A stretch of DNA of 64,000 nucleotides, from the NCBI RefSeq assembly GCF_016863635.1, contig NZ_BOPG01000019.1, positions 88,036-152,035 of the forward strand, given 5' to 3'. This document shows positions 38,584-47,268 of this stretch, piece by piece; position 1 is the first letter of the stretch; each line of letters begins with the position of its first letter. The position numbers and the translations under genes are program-made. The notes under the pieces were generated by a model, which searched no databases, was not told the DNA's origin, and was given only the letters and a program-made list of their open reading frames with translations. The stretch is from Virgisporangium aurantiacum. GTDB taxonomy: Bacteria; Actinomycetota; Actinomycetes; Mycobacteriales; Micromonosporaceae.

Positions 38584-40068
38584 ATGAGTGCGATGGAAAC
38601 TCCCGCCCCCCGACCGGGATCCGTACCTGCCGAGGCGCAGGCCGCGGCCCGGCCCGCCCGCGCCACCACCACCAGGTACATCTCGTGGGTGGCGCTGGCC
38701 CTGATGACCACGAGTTCGGTCGCGAGCCTGCGACCGTCTCCCACCATGGCCGTGTACGGCCTCGCCTGCATCTTCCTCTACCTGATACCGGCCCTGGTGT
38801 TCCTGTTGCCGACCTCGCTGGTGTCGGCCGAACTGGCGTCCGGCTGGAGCGGCGGTGTCTACAACTGGGTCAGCGAGGGCATCTCCAAGCCGGCCGGTTT
38901 CCTCGCCGTCTGGTGCCAGTTCGCCATGACGATCTTCTACTACCCCAGCCTGCTCGGGTTCGTCGCGAGCACGCTGGCGTACGTCTTCAACCCCGACCTC
39001 GCGGCGAGCGGCGTCTGGACCGCGCTCGTCATCATGGTCTGCTACTGGACGGGCGTGTGGGTGTCGTCGCGCGGCACCAGCGGCGTCGCCGGCCTGGCGA
39101 GCGGCGGCCTCATCATCGGGACCCTGATCCCGGGCGCCCTGCTGGTGATCCTCGGCATGGCGTTCCTGGGACAGGGCAACGAGTCCGCCGCCCCGATGAG
39201 CGCCGACCACCTGCTGCCGGCGTGGGCGGGCCTGGCGAGCCTCGTGCTGATCGTCAACAACTTCCTGTCGTACTCGGGCATGGAGATGAACGCGGTGCAC
39301 GTCGGGTCGCTGCGCAACCCGGCGAAGGAGTTCCCGCGGGCCATCTTCATGTCGATGGGTCTGGTGCTGGTCATCTTCATCCTGCCGGCGCTGGCCATCA
39401 GCTGGATCGTGCCGGCCGAGCAGTTGTCGTTGACGGCCGGGATCATGCAGGCCTTCGACGCCATCTTCGCCGAGTTCGGGTCGCAGTGGTTGACCCCGAT
39501 CATCGGCATCATGCTGGTGATGGCCTCGCTCGGCGGCATGCTGACCTGGCTCGCCGGACCGTCCCGGGGTCTGCTGCTGATCTCGCGCAAGGAGGGCTAC
39601 CTTCCTCCCTTCCTTCAGCGCCTCAACAAGCACGGCGTGCAGCAGAACATCCTGGTGACCCAGGGTGTCGTCACCACCGTCATCGCGATGGCCTACGCGT
39701 TCATCCCCGACGTCTCCAGCGCGTACTGGATCTTCTCGGTGATCACGACCCAGGTGTACCTGATCATGTACCTGCTGATGTTCGTGGCCGCGGTGAAGCT
39801 GCGGCGCAAGCACCCCGACCACCCGCGCGGCTACCGGGCACCGATGCTCGTCGGCCTCTGCGGCATCGGTTTCGCCGCCTCGCTGGCCGCCCTGCTGATC
39901 GGGTTCATCCCGCCGTCCCAGTTCGAGTCCGGCAACGCCGGCATCTACGTGGCGGTCGTCGCGGGCGGTGCCCTCGGCCTCGGCCTCCTGGTCCCCTACC
40001 TCTTCTACCGGGCCCGCAAGCCCTCGTGGAAGACCGTCGACGAAGGAGCGGAGGAGGTGACGGCATGA
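38584..40068 (+). CDS. GadC-like glutamate/amino-acid antiporter (APC)
   Basis: This 494-residue APC-superfamily transporter resembles the glutamate:GABA antiporter branch, with TTSSVASLRPSPTMAVYGL at helix 1, ELASGWSGGVYNWVSEG and NFLSYSGMEMNAVHV. Characterised relatives export acid by amino-acid exchange. A six-codon frame (38567-38587) with its own GGGAAG ribosome site ends in ATGA at this start. The start ATG has GAGG upstream; a second ATG lies three codons in. It overlaps the next gene by 4 bp. Confidence 0.85.
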   Translation: MSAMETPAPRPGSVPAEAQAAARPARATTTRYISWVALALMTTSSVASLRPSPTMAVYGLACIFLYLIPALVFLLPTSLVSAELASGWSGGVYNWVSEGISKPAGFLAVWCQFAMTIFYYPSLLGFVASTLAYVFNPDLAASGVWTALVIMVCYWTGVWVSSRGTSGVAGLASGGLIIGTLIPGALLVILGMAFLGQGNESAAPMSADHLLPAWAGLASLVLIVNNFLSYSGMEMNAVHVGSLRNPAKEFPRAIFMSMGLVLVIFILPALAISWIVPAEQLSLTAGIMQAFDAIFAEFGSQWLTPIIGIMLVMASLGGMLTWLAGPSRGLLLISRKEGYLPPFLQRLNKHGVQQNILVTQGVVTTVIAMAYAFIPDVSSAYWIFSVITTQVYLIMYLLMFVAAVKLRRKHPDHPRGYRAPMLVGLCGIGFAASLAALLIGFIPPSQFESGNAGIYVAVVAGGALGLGLLVPYLFYRARKPSWKTVDEGAEEVTA

Positions 40069-40508
40069 CCGCCTGGGTGGACCACTCCGACCGAAACAGG
40101 AAGATCACCTACTGGGTGCTCGGACTCATCTTCGTCGTCATGGCGGGAACCGCACTGCTGATCTTCGATTCGTCCCGGGACCAGCAACAGGCGGAGGCCA
40201 AGGCAGACCAGCTCATCACCGAGCTGAACTCGGCCGGGCTGCGCTCGCCCTCGAAGGACCAGATCGTCGCCGTGCTCGGTGACGACGGCGGCGCCACCTG
40301 CGCCGACCCGGTGAGCGCACTCGGCCGCGGGACGGTGTACGGGATGATGACCAACGGCGCCGGCGGTCCCGGCACCCGGCCGGTCATCGCCGACAACAAC
40401 ATCCTCAAGGGACAGCTCCTGGTCATCAAGGTCTACTGCCCCCAGTACATCGAGGAGTTCCAGAAGTTCGCCGACGACCTCAAGACCGCAGACGTGGCGA
40501 AGGGGTGA
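40065..40508 (+). CDS. Single-pass membrane protein, unknown
   Basis: This 147-residue protein has one N-terminal membrane helix (TYWVLGLIFVVMAGTALLIF) and an extracytoplasmic domain of about 110 residues with two cysteines (TCADPV and KVYCPQY) that could form a disulfide. No family is recognised. It overlaps both neighbours by 4 bp (ATGA before, GTGA after), so it is translated with the antiporter and the peptidase and may be an accessory subunit. Confidence 0.75.
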   Translation: MTAWVDHSDRNRKITYWVLGLIFVVMAGTALLIFDSSRDQQQAEAKADQLITELNSAGLRSPSKDQIVAVLGDDGGATCADPVSALGRGTVYGMMTNGAGGPGTRPVIADNNILKGQLLVIKVYCPQYIEEFQKFADDLKTADVAKG

Positions 40509-41857
40509 GCCCCGTGGAGCTTCGGGAACGGGTCGCCGGGCTGATGGACCGGGCCCGGACGGACCTGGCGGAACTGGTCGCGCACCGGTCGGTGGCCGAT
40601 CCGCGCCAGTATCCCGCCGAGGAGTGCGGTCGGGCGGCGCGGTGGGTCGTGGACCGGTTCACCGAGGTGGGCTTCACCGACGTGCGCCTCGTGGAGACGG
40701 CCGACGGCAGTTCGGCGGTGTACGGCGAGCGCCGGAGCGCCACCCCGGACGCGCCGACCGTGCTGCTGTACGCCCACTACGACGTCCAACCACCGCTGGA
40801 CGAGCACGCGTGGCGGACGCCGCCGTTCGAGCTGACCGAGGTGCGGGGGCGCTGGTACGGGCGGGGAGCGGCCGACTGCAAGGGCAACATCGTCATGCAC
40901 CTCACCGCGCTGCGCGCCCTCGGCGACGACGTACCCGTGAACCTCAAGCTGATCGTCGAGGGCAGCGAGGAGCAGGGCACCGGCGGCCTGGAGGACTTCG
41001 TCCCCCGTAACGCCGATCTCCTGCGCGCCGACGCGATCCTGGTGTGCGACACCGGGAACGCCGCCGTCGGCGTGCCGGCCGTGACGGTGAGCCTGCGCGG
41101 TCTCGTCAACGTGGTGGTCACGGTGCGGGCGCTCCGGTCGGAGGTGCACTCGGGCATGTTCGGCGGCGCCGCGCCGGACGCGCTCGCGGCGCTCATCCAC
41201 ATGCTGGCGTCGCTCCGCGACCGGGCCGGCAACACCACGATCGACGGCCTCGACTCGACGTTGACGTGGTCCGGCGAGGACTATCCGACGGACCGGTTCC
41301 GCGCCGACGCCGGCGTCCTCGACGGCGTCTCGCTGCTCGGTGACGGCGCGGTGCCGGACATGATATGGGCGCGTCCCGCCGTCACCGTGCTCGGCATGGA
41401 CTGCCCGCCGGTGGTGGGCTCCGCGTCGGCGGTGCAACCGGAGGCGCGGGCCCGGCTCAATCTGCGGGTACCGCCGGGCATCGATCCGCACAAGGCGGCC
41501 GACGCCCTCGTCGCGCACCTGCACGCCGCCGCACCGTGGGGCGTGCGGGTCACGGTCGAGCGGGAGGGGTTCGGCGAGCCCTTCCAGGCCCAGACGGGCG
41601 GCCCGGCGTACGCGGCGCTCGCCGACGCGATGCGCCAGGCCTACGGCCGGGAGATGGCCTCGCTGGGGCAGGGCGGCTCCATCCCGCTGTGCACCGTGTT
41701 CGCCGACACCTACCCCGATGCGGAGATCATCCTCATGGGTGTCGAGGACCCGATGTGCCTGATGCACGCCCCGAACGAGAGCGTCGATCCCACCGAGATC
41801 GCCGGGATGGCGTTGACCGAGGCGTTGTTCCTTCGTACCTACGCCGACGGACGGTAG
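40505..41857 (+). CDS. M20-family metallopeptidase (dipeptidase-like)
   Basis: This 450-residue cytoplasmic enzyme has the M20 layout. LLYAHYDVQP carries the first zinc ligand, YGRGAADCKGN the bridging Asp, and EGSEEQGTGG the catalytic and metal Glu residues. The dimerisation lid contains SGMFGGAAPDA, and HAPNESVDP supplies the last His. It should hydrolyse dipeptides or acylated amino acids. Sitting between an amino-acid antiporter and a ThrE exporter, it suggests peptide use followed by amino-acid exchange or export. Confidence 0.9.
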   Translation: MSPVELRERVAGLMDRARTDLAELVAHRSVADPRQYPAEECGRAARWVVDRFTEVGFTDVRLVETADGSSAVYGERRSATPDAPTVLLYAHYDVQPPLDEHAWRTPPFELTEVRGRWYGRGAADCKGNIVMHLTALRALGDDVPVNLKLIVEGSEEQGTGGLEDFVPRNADLLRADAILVCDTGNAAVGVPAVTVSLRGLVNVVVTVRALRSEVHSGMFGGAAPDALAALIHMLASLRDRAGNTTIDGLDSTLTWSGEDYPTDRFRADAGVLDGVSLLGDGAVPDMIWARPAVTVLGMDCPPVVGSASAVQPEARARLNLRVPPGIDPHKAADALVAHLHAAAPWGVRVTVEREGFGEPFQAQTGGPAYAALADAMRQAYGREMASLGQGGSIPLCTVFADTYPDAEIILMGVEDPMCLMHAPNESVDPTEIAGMALTEALFLRTYADGR

Positions 41858-41863
41858 GACGGC

Positions 41864-43198
41864 GTGCGCGCGGTGCGGGCGTCCCGGCGTCCGCACCGGG
41901 CGATCGTCAGGACGACCATCCGGGCGACGGAACGGAAGCGGCAGGATCTCCAGCAGTTCCTGCTCTACCTCGGCAGCGCGTTGACCGCCTCCGGTGAGGC
42001 GGTCAACGAGATCGAGGACCACCTGGGGCGGGTCGCCCGCGCGTACGGCGCGCCGGACGCGCGGTTCGGCGTGCTGCCGACGTCGATCGTCGTCGCGCTG
42101 GATCCCGGGCGCCCGGTGACGCTCGAACCGACCGGCCAGTTGCGCGGCGGGCTGCGCCTCGACCAGACCTCGGCCGTGTTCCAGGTGCTGAAGTCGGCCG
42201 AGCGCGGTGACCTGTCGCCCCGCGAGGGAACCCGGCTGATCGGCCGCATCGTCAACAGCCCGCCGCGGTTCGGCCTCGCCGCCACGATCGTCGGCCACCT
42301 GGTGCTGACCGTCGGCATCTGCCTGGTCCTGCAGCCCACCCCCGCCGACCTCGCGCTGGCGGGGCTGTTCGGCATTCTGGTCGGACTCCTCAAGCGGGTC
42401 GGCCAGCGCTGGACGAGCACGCAGATGATCATGCCGGTCGGTGCCGCGTTCTTCGTCGCGGCGGTCACGTTCTTCCTGTCGCACCGCGGCTGGGCCGACG
42501 CCGACGTGCGCTCGATGGTGGCGCCCCTGGTGACGTTCCTGCCGGGAGCGACGCTGACGATGGCCGTCGTCGAGCTGTCGGCCGCCCAGCTCGTGACCGG
42601 TGCCAGCCGCCTGGTCGCCGGCGTCCTGCAGCTCCTGCTGCTCGCGTTCGGGATCGTCGCGGCGGCGCAGGTGGTGGGGCTGCCGGCGACGGACGAACTG
42701 GTCGACGACAAGACGAACCTGGTCGGCTGGTGGGCCCCCGGAGTGGGGGTGCTCCTCGTCGGGATCGGCAGCTACCTCTACAACTCGGCGCCGCCGCGCT
42801 CGCTGCCCTGGCTGTGCCTGGTGCTGTACGTCGCCTGGGCCGGGCAGTACGTCGGCGACCTGCTGTTGGGCGGCTACCTGAGCGGCTTCGTCGGCGCGCT
42901 CGTGATGACCCCGGCGGCGTACCTGGTCGCCCGCCTGCCGTCCGGGCCGCCGGCGCTGGTGTCGTTCCTGCCCGCGTTCTGGCTGCTCGTTCCCGGCGCC
43001 CTCGGGCTGATCGGGATCGCCGAGTACCTGGGCGAGGACGCCGCGACCGGCCTGCAGGACTTCCTCGGCATGATCGGGTCGATGATGGCCGTGGCGCTCG
43101 GTGTGCTGTGCGGGTACCCGCTCTACCGGTCGCTGGCGGCCACGCTCCGCGGCCTGCGGCGACAGGCTCAGCTGACCGTCAGGCCGTGGATCGGCTGA
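41864..43198 (+). CDS. ThrE-family threonine/serine exporter, copy 2
   Basis: This 444-residue paralogue of the gene at 16154-17575 shows FLLYLGSALTASGEAVNEIEDHLGRVARAYG, LVTFLPGATLTMAVVELSAAQLVTGASRLVAG and FWLLVPGALGLIG. It has about ten helices. A GTG start was used 6 bp after the M20 stop. It closes the operon beginning at 38584. Its TGA stop lies in the second unit of a 23-bp tandem repeat that continues into the end of the opposite M24 gene. Confidence 0.85.
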   Translation: MRAVRASRRPHRAIVRTTIRATERKRQDLQQFLLYLGSALTASGEAVNEIEDHLGRVARAYGAPDARFGVLPTSIVVALDPGRPVTLEPTGQLRGGLRLDQTSAVFQVLKSAERGDLSPREGTRLIGRIVNSPPRFGLAATIVGHLVLTVGICLVLQPTPADLALAGLFGILVGLLKRVGQRWTSTQMIMPVGAAFFVAAVTFFLSHRGWADADVRSMVAPLVTFLPGATLTMAVVELSAAQLVTGASRLVAGVLQLLLLAFGIVAAAQVVGLPATDELVDDKTNLVGWWAPGVGVLLVGIGSYLYNSAPPRSLPWLCLVLYVAWAGQYVGDLLLGGYLSGFVGALVMTPAAYLVARLPSGPPALVSFLPAFWLLVPGALGLIGIAEYLGEDAATGLQDFLGMIGSMMAVALGVLCGYPLYRSLAATLRGLRRQAQLTVRPWIG

Positions 43199-43239
43199 CC
43201 ATCAGGCGCCAGATCAGCTGACCGTCAGGCCACCACGTG
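43171..43239. repeat. Three tandem 23-bp repeats over two convergent stop codons
   Basis: The core GCTGACC-[GA]-TCAGGC occurs at 43171, 43194 and 43217, exactly 23 bp apart, with partly diverged bases in between. Unit 2 supplies the TGA of the ThrE gene, and unit 3 supplies the stop of the M24 gene on the other strand. The two convergent genes therefore end inside the array. Confidence 0.8.
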
Positions 43240-44361
43240 CAGGTCGCGGCTGGTGTTGTTCAGCCGCTGCCCGCCGTTCGGCGTCACCGTGACGATGTCC
43301 TCGATGCGCACGCCGAACCGGCCCGGCAGGTAGATGCCGGGCTCGATGGAGAAGCACATGCCCGGCACGAGCGGCTGCTCCTCGCCCTCCACGATGTACG
43401 GCGGCTCGTGCGTCGTGACGCCGATGCCGTGCCCGGTGCGGTGAATGAACCGCTCGCCGTAGCCCGCGTCGGCGATCACGCGGCGCGCCACGCGGTCGAT
43501 GTCCTGGCAGGTGGCGCCGGGACGGACGGCCTCGAACGCCGCCTGCTGCGCGCGCCGCACGATCGAGTGCACCGTGCGGACCTCGTCGGAGGGCTCGCCG
43601 ACGCTCACCGTGCGGGTGGTGTCGGAGCCGTAGCCGTTCATCAGGCCGCCGAAGTCGAGCACGACGGTGTCGCCGGGCTCGATCGTCCGCGGGCCCGCCT
43701 CGTGGTGCGGGTTGGCCCCGTTCGGCCCGGATCCGACGACGGTGAAGTCGACCTGCTCGTGCCCGAACTCGCGCAGCAGGTCCGCCAGGTCCGCGGCGAC
43801 GTCGAGTTCCCGGCGGCCGGCGAACGTCACCGAGACGATCCGTTCGAAGCTGGAGTCCGCCGCGGCGCCGGCGGCGGTGAGCCGCTCGAGTTCGTGCCGG
43901 TCCTTGATCGCCCGCAGCATCGGCATGCAGTCGGTCAGCGCGGCGAAGCCGGCATCCGAGCCGGTGCTGAGGCCGGCGTCGGCCCGGAGGCGCTGCAGGC
44001 CCAGCAGGTGCAGGGCCCAGGTGGAGTCGGAGACCCCGAACCGGCCGCCCCGGCCGAGCAACGGCCCGACCGTGCCGTACGGGTCGTCGCCGTCCCGCCA
44101 GTCCACAATGGACAGTGCGGGGGCGCCGACGGCGGCCTCGACGTCCGGGCGTTCCAGCGCCGGCACGACGATCGTCGGCTTCTGGTCGGGCGCGAGGACC
44201 AGCAGCGTGAGCCGCTCGGTGATCGCCGTGGGCTGGTAGCCGGTGAGCCAGACCAGGTCCGGACCGGGCGCCACGAGCACCCCGCCGAGTCCCGCCTCCC
44301 GGGCCGCCCCGGTCGCCCGCGCCATCCGCGCGGCGTAGTCGTCACTGGTGAACGGCGTCAT
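43225..44361 (-). CDS. M24-family aminopeptidase (Xaa-Pro peptidase-like)
   Basis: This 378-residue pita-bread-fold metalloprotease has an N-terminal creatinase-like domain (residues 1-135) and a catalytic domain. The metal ligands are Asp in VVLDFGGL and Asp in GYGSDTTRT, His in HRTGHGIG, Glu in FSIEPGIY and Glu in VRIEDIV. It should remove N-terminal residues from Xaa-Pro peptides. The ATG at 44361 follows AGGAGG and overlaps the SulP stop (ATGA), so translation is coupled to the transporter. Confidence 0.92.
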   Translation of the reverse strand: MTPFTSDDYAARMARATGAAREAGLGGVLVAPGPDLVWLTGYQPTAITERLTLLVLAPDQKPTIVVPALERPDVEAAVGAPALSIVDWRDGDDPYGTVGPLLGRGGRFGVSDSTWALHLLGLQRLRADAGLSTGSDAGFAALTDCMPMLRAIKDRHELERLTAAGAAADSSFERIVSVTFAGRRELDVAADLADLLREFGHEQVDFTVVGSGPNGANPHHEAGPRTIEPGDTVVLDFGGLMNGYGSDTTRTVSVGEPSDEVRTVHSIVRRAQQAAFEAVRPGATCQDIDRVARRVIADAGYGERFIHRTGHGIGVTTHEPPYIVEGEEQPLVPGMCFSIEPGIYLPGRFGVRIEDIVTVTPNGGQRLNNTSRDLHVVA

Positions 44362-46109
44362 GGTGACCTCCTGGACGGCGGGTCGTCGGTGGCCCACCCG
44401 GCACCGGTCTGTGCCCGGTAGGTCGCGACGGCATCCTCGATGGTGGGGAAGAAGTGCGCGGGATCGATCGTGCGGGTCAACTTGTAGCGGTCGATCTTCT
44501 CCCGCACCGGGTCCTTCAGTTCCGCGAACACCAGGGAGATCCCCTCGGCGTTGAGGTCCTCATCGAGGTCCTCGAGCATGTCCGCGGCGGTGGTGTCGAT
44601 GTCGGTGATCGGCTCGGCCGCCACCACGATCCAGCGCGGTCGCGGATCGGTGCGGGAAAGCCGGCTGACCTCCTCCCGGAACGATCGGGCGTTGGCGAAG
44701 ATCAGCGGCGCGTCGAAGCGGAACAGCACCAGGCCGGGCAGGCGTTCGGCGTCGGGGTAGGACCGCAGGTCGTGATAGCCGGCGACGCCCTCGGCCCGGC
44801 CGAGTTCGGCCTGGTAGGGCCACCACGCCCGGCGGAAGACGTTGAGGACGGACAGCGCGACGGCCACCCCGATGCCCGGCAGGACGCCGAGCAGCGCCAC
44901 GCCGAGGAACGCCGCCATGCACAGGATGAACTCCACCCGCCGCTGCCGCCACAGCCGCTTCACACCCGACAGGTCAGCCAGCGACAGCGACGCGACGATC
45001 ACCACGGCGGCCAGCGTCGGCTGGGGCATGTTCCGCAGCAGGCCGGGCACGAGGAGCAGCATCAGCAGGATCAGTGCCGCCCCCACCACGCCGGTCAGCT
45101 GGGTCTTCGCGCCGGACCGCATCGCGACCGCGGTGCGCGATCCGCTGGTGCTCACCGGGAAGCCCTGGAAGAACGACACCGCGAGGTTCGCCGAGCCGAT
45201 GCCGATCATCTCCTGGTTGCCGCGTACCTCCTGGTGGGCTCGGGCGGCGAACGACGACGCGGTCGAGATCGTGTCGGTCACCGAGACCAGCGTGATGCCC
45301 GCGGCGCCCACGATCAGCAGCGGCAGGTCCGACCAGGACAACCAGGGGATCGTGAACGGCGGGAAGCCGCGCGGCAGCTCGCCCACCAGGTCGACGCCGC
45401 GCGAGCTCACGTCGAACACGACGGCCGCGGCGATCGAGGCGACGACGGCGACCAGCACGGCCGGCACCTTCGGCAGCCACCGTTGCAGGGCGAGCATGAC
45501 GACGATCCCGGCGGCGCCGATGGTGACCGCCGCCGGAACCGTCTCCCCGTCGACCAGCCCGCGGACGAACCCGGCCGCCTCGGCGATCAGGCCGTCACCG
45601 TCGACCGAGAAGCCGAACAGCTTCGGCAGCTGGCCCACCAGGATCGTCAGCGCCAGCCCGTTCATGTAGCCGATCTGGGTCGGCCGGGACAGCAGGTCGG
45701 CGATGAAACCGAACCGGCCGATGCCGGCGAGCACCGTCATCAGCCCGACCAGCAACGCCAGCATCGAGGCCAGCGCCACCGCCCGGGCGGGATCGCCGCC
45801 CGACCCGACGATCGGGATGATCACCGCGGCGATCATCGGCCCGAGCGACGAGTCCGGCCCGAGGACCAGCACCCGCGACGGCCCGAACACCGCGTACCCC
45901 AGCAGGCAGAAGATCGTGGTGTACAGGCCCGTGATCGCCGGCAGGCCGGCCAGTTCCGCGTAGGCCATGCCCTGCGGCACGAGCAGCGCGGTCAGCACGA
46001 CCCCGGCGATGATGTCGCGGGGCAGCCAGGCCGGCTTGTACGTCAGCACGGCGTCGAGACCGGGGATCCAGCGCCGCACGTCCGCGCGGCGCGAGGTGTC
46101 CGCGGTCAC
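44358..46109 (-). CDS. SulP-family anion transporter with STAS domain
   Basis: This 583-residue protein has 12-14 membrane helices and a C-terminal cytoplasmic STAS domain. Helix stretches include GVVLTALLVPQGMAYAELAGLPAITGLY and QGFPVSTSGSRTAVA. The STAS part starts near LPGLVLFRFDAPLIFANA and includes TDIDTTAADMLEDLDEDL. It should carry sulfate, bicarbonate or another anion. The GTG at 46109 was chosen as the first plausible start before helix 1, with AAGG upstream. A palindrome lies 58 bp upstream. Confidence 0.88.
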   Translation of the reverse strand: MTADTSRRADVRRWIPGLDAVLTYKPAWLPRDIIAGVVLTALLVPQGMAYAELAGLPAITGLYTTIFCLLGYAVFGPSRVLVLGPDSSLGPMIAAVIIPIVGSGGDPARAVALASMLALLVGLMTVLAGIGRFGFIADLLSRPTQIGYMNGLALTILVGQLPKLFGFSVDGDGLIAEAAGFVRGLVDGETVPAAVTIGAAGIVVMLALQRWLPKVPAVLVAVVASIAAAVVFDVSSRGVDLVGELPRGFPPFTIPWLSWSDLPLLIVGAAGITLVSVTDTISTASSFAARAHQEVRGNQEMIGIGSANLAVSFFQGFPVSTSGSRTAVAMRSGAKTQLTGVVGAALILLMLLLVPGLLRNMPQPTLAAVVIVASLSLADLSGVKRLWRQRRVEFILCMAAFLGVALLGVLPGIGVAVALSVLNVFRRAWWPYQAELGRAEGVAGYHDLRSYPDAERLPGLVLFRFDAPLIFANARSFREEVSRLSRTDPRPRWIVVAAEPITDIDTTAADMLEDLDEDLNAEGISLVFAELKDPVREKIDRYKLTRTIDPAHFFPTIEDAVATYRAQTGAGWATDDPPSRRSP

Positions 46110-46167
46110 GGACCGGCCTTGTCGGTACGCATGGCGACCATCCTTCGGTGCGCGGCCCGCGCCCGCA

Positions 46168-46184
46168 TCACCCGGCAGGGACGA
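46168..46184. promoter_or_regulatory. TCAYCC-N5-GGRTGA palindrome, site 11
   Basis: TCACCC-GGCAG-GGACGA has one deviation in the right half. It lies 58 bp upstream of the SulP start and 9 bp from site 12, giving a doubled site in one divergent promoter. Confidence 0.5.
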
Positions 46185-46193
46185 GCACCGGAA

Positions 46194-46210
46194 TCGCCCG
46201 TCCGGGATGA
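46194..46210. promoter_or_regulatory. TCAYCC-N5-GGRTGA palindrome, site 12
   Basis: TCGCCC-GTCCG-GGATGA has one deviation. It lies 84 bp upstream of the CMD-like gene at 46295, the same distance as site 10 to its gene. Confidence 0.55.
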
Positions 46211-46294
46211 GCCCGTCACGGTCGCCGCCGGTGACTCTTGGTCCGTCCGATCGAGGTCGGACCCACGTGGACAGCCGCAACAGGGAGGACCGCG

Positions 46295-46636
46295 ATGCCC
46301 AGACCGCCGACGACGGCAAAGACCGACCTGGAGGACCTGCTCCAGGCACTCAAAGACGACGGCGGCCCGGTGGCCGCGGAACTGGCCCGCCTGAACGCCA
46401 CCGCGCTCACCGCGTCAGGGCTCGACGAGCGGACGGCGCTGCTCGTCAGGCTGGCCGCGCTCGTCGCGCTCGACGGGCCGACCGGGTCGTACGTGGTGCA
46501 TCTCCGGCTCGCCGGGGACGCCGGGCTCGACCCGGCGACGATCCGGGCCGTTCTCGTGGAGCTCGCTCCCCTGGTCGGCTCCGCCCGGATCGCGTCGGCC
46601 GCCAACAAGGCGGTGCAGGCGGTGAACACCATCTGA
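46295..46636 (+). CDS. CMD/AhpD-like protein lacking the redox cysteines
   Basis: This 113-residue helical protein fits the carboxymuconolactone-decarboxylase/AhpD-like pattern. SGLDERTALLVRLAALVALDG leads into the region where family members carry CxxC plus His; here it reads GPTGSYVVHLRLA, so His-like spacing remains but no cysteine does. Peroxidase or disulfide activity is therefore unlikely, and the assignment rests on overall pattern. AGGGAGGA precedes the ATG. It ends in a strong terminator. Confidence 0.65.
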   Translation: MPRPPTTAKTDLEDLLQALKDDGGPVAAELARLNATALTASGLDERTALLVRLAALVALDGPTGSYVVHLRLAGDAGLDPATIRAVLVELAPLVGSARIASAANKAVQAVNTI

Positions 46637-46644
46637 GCGCAACG

Positions 46645-46684
46645 CGCCGCAGGCCGGTCCGGAACACCGGATCGGCCTGCGGCG
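46645..46684. terminator. Bidirectional hairpin terminator
   Basis: Perfect 12-bp arms CGCCGCAGGCCG and CGGCCTGCGGCG enclose an inner stem (CCGG-AACA-CCGG), giving about 18 pairs with one G-U pair and a 4-nt loop. It lies 8 bp after the CMD-like stop and 14 bp beyond the end of the convergent DUF1269 gene, so it can serve both. Confidence 0.8.
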
Positions 46685-46698
46685 TCTGTACGGATCGG

Positions 46699-47202
46699 TC
46701 ACGCGTCGGCGGCGGTCTTCTCGCCGTGCAGGGCTGCCTGCAGTTCGGCCTCGGTCTCCTTGGACAGCGACGACTTGAGCACCGTACCGCCGTAGCGGGC
46801 CAGGCCCTCGACGGCCTTGTCCGGGGTGACCTTCTCGACGACGAGGAACAGCGCCGACGTGCCGGGCTGCACCAGGTCGCGCACCTGGTCCTGGAACTCC
46901 TTGTTGATCGCGCCCTTGGTCATCTTGCCCATGAGCGCGCCCATGCCGGCACCGACCGCCATGCCGAAGAACGGCACGAAGAACAGGAGGCCGAACAGGA
47001 AGCCCCAGAACATGCCCCAGGTCGCGCCGGCGCCCACCGCGTGGTGCGTCGTCGTGACGTGGAACTTGCCCTCCTTGTCGCGGATGATCACCGCGATCGC
47101 GTCGGGCTGGATGATGAGGTCCTTGGCCATCCGACTCGCTTCCAGCGATGCGGCGGTGGCGGTGGTCTCGTCGGGATACCCGATGGCGACCAGTGTTGCC
47201 AT
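46699..47202 (-). CDS. DUF1269-family membrane-associated protein, copy 3
   Basis: This 167-residue protein starts MATLVAIGYPDETTATAA and contains a long Gly/Phe-rich hydrophobic hairpin (WGMFWGFLFGLLFFVPFFGMAVGAGMGALMG), then LVQPGTSALFLVVEKV and a C-terminal GGTVLKSSLSKETE motif shared with the other copies. The N-terminus is more diverged than copies 1 and 2. GGAAG precedes the ATG. The leader contains a stable hairpin at 47269-47304 and a palindrome 138 bp upstream. Confidence 0.85.
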   Translation of the reverse strand: MATLVAIGYPDETTATAASLEASRMAKDLIIQPDAIAVIIRDKEGKFHVTTTHHAVGAGATWGMFWGFLFGLLFFVPFFGMAVGAGMGALMGKMTKGAINKEFQDQVRDLVQPGTSALFLVVEKVTPDKAVEGLARYGGTVLKSSLSKETEAELQAALHGEKTAADA

Positions 47203-47268
47203 GACGTGCACTTCCCTTCGTTGCTTATCCCGGGGTACCGCCACCGTGCGGCGGCGACTGCGTTGCGC

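Noticed and set aside
33370..44115. Identical 15-mer GTCCACAATGGACAG at 33370 and 44101
   Set aside because: One copy is inside the M24 coding sequence and the other at the edge of the DUF222 gene. No third copy or shared context was found, so it is treated as coincidence.
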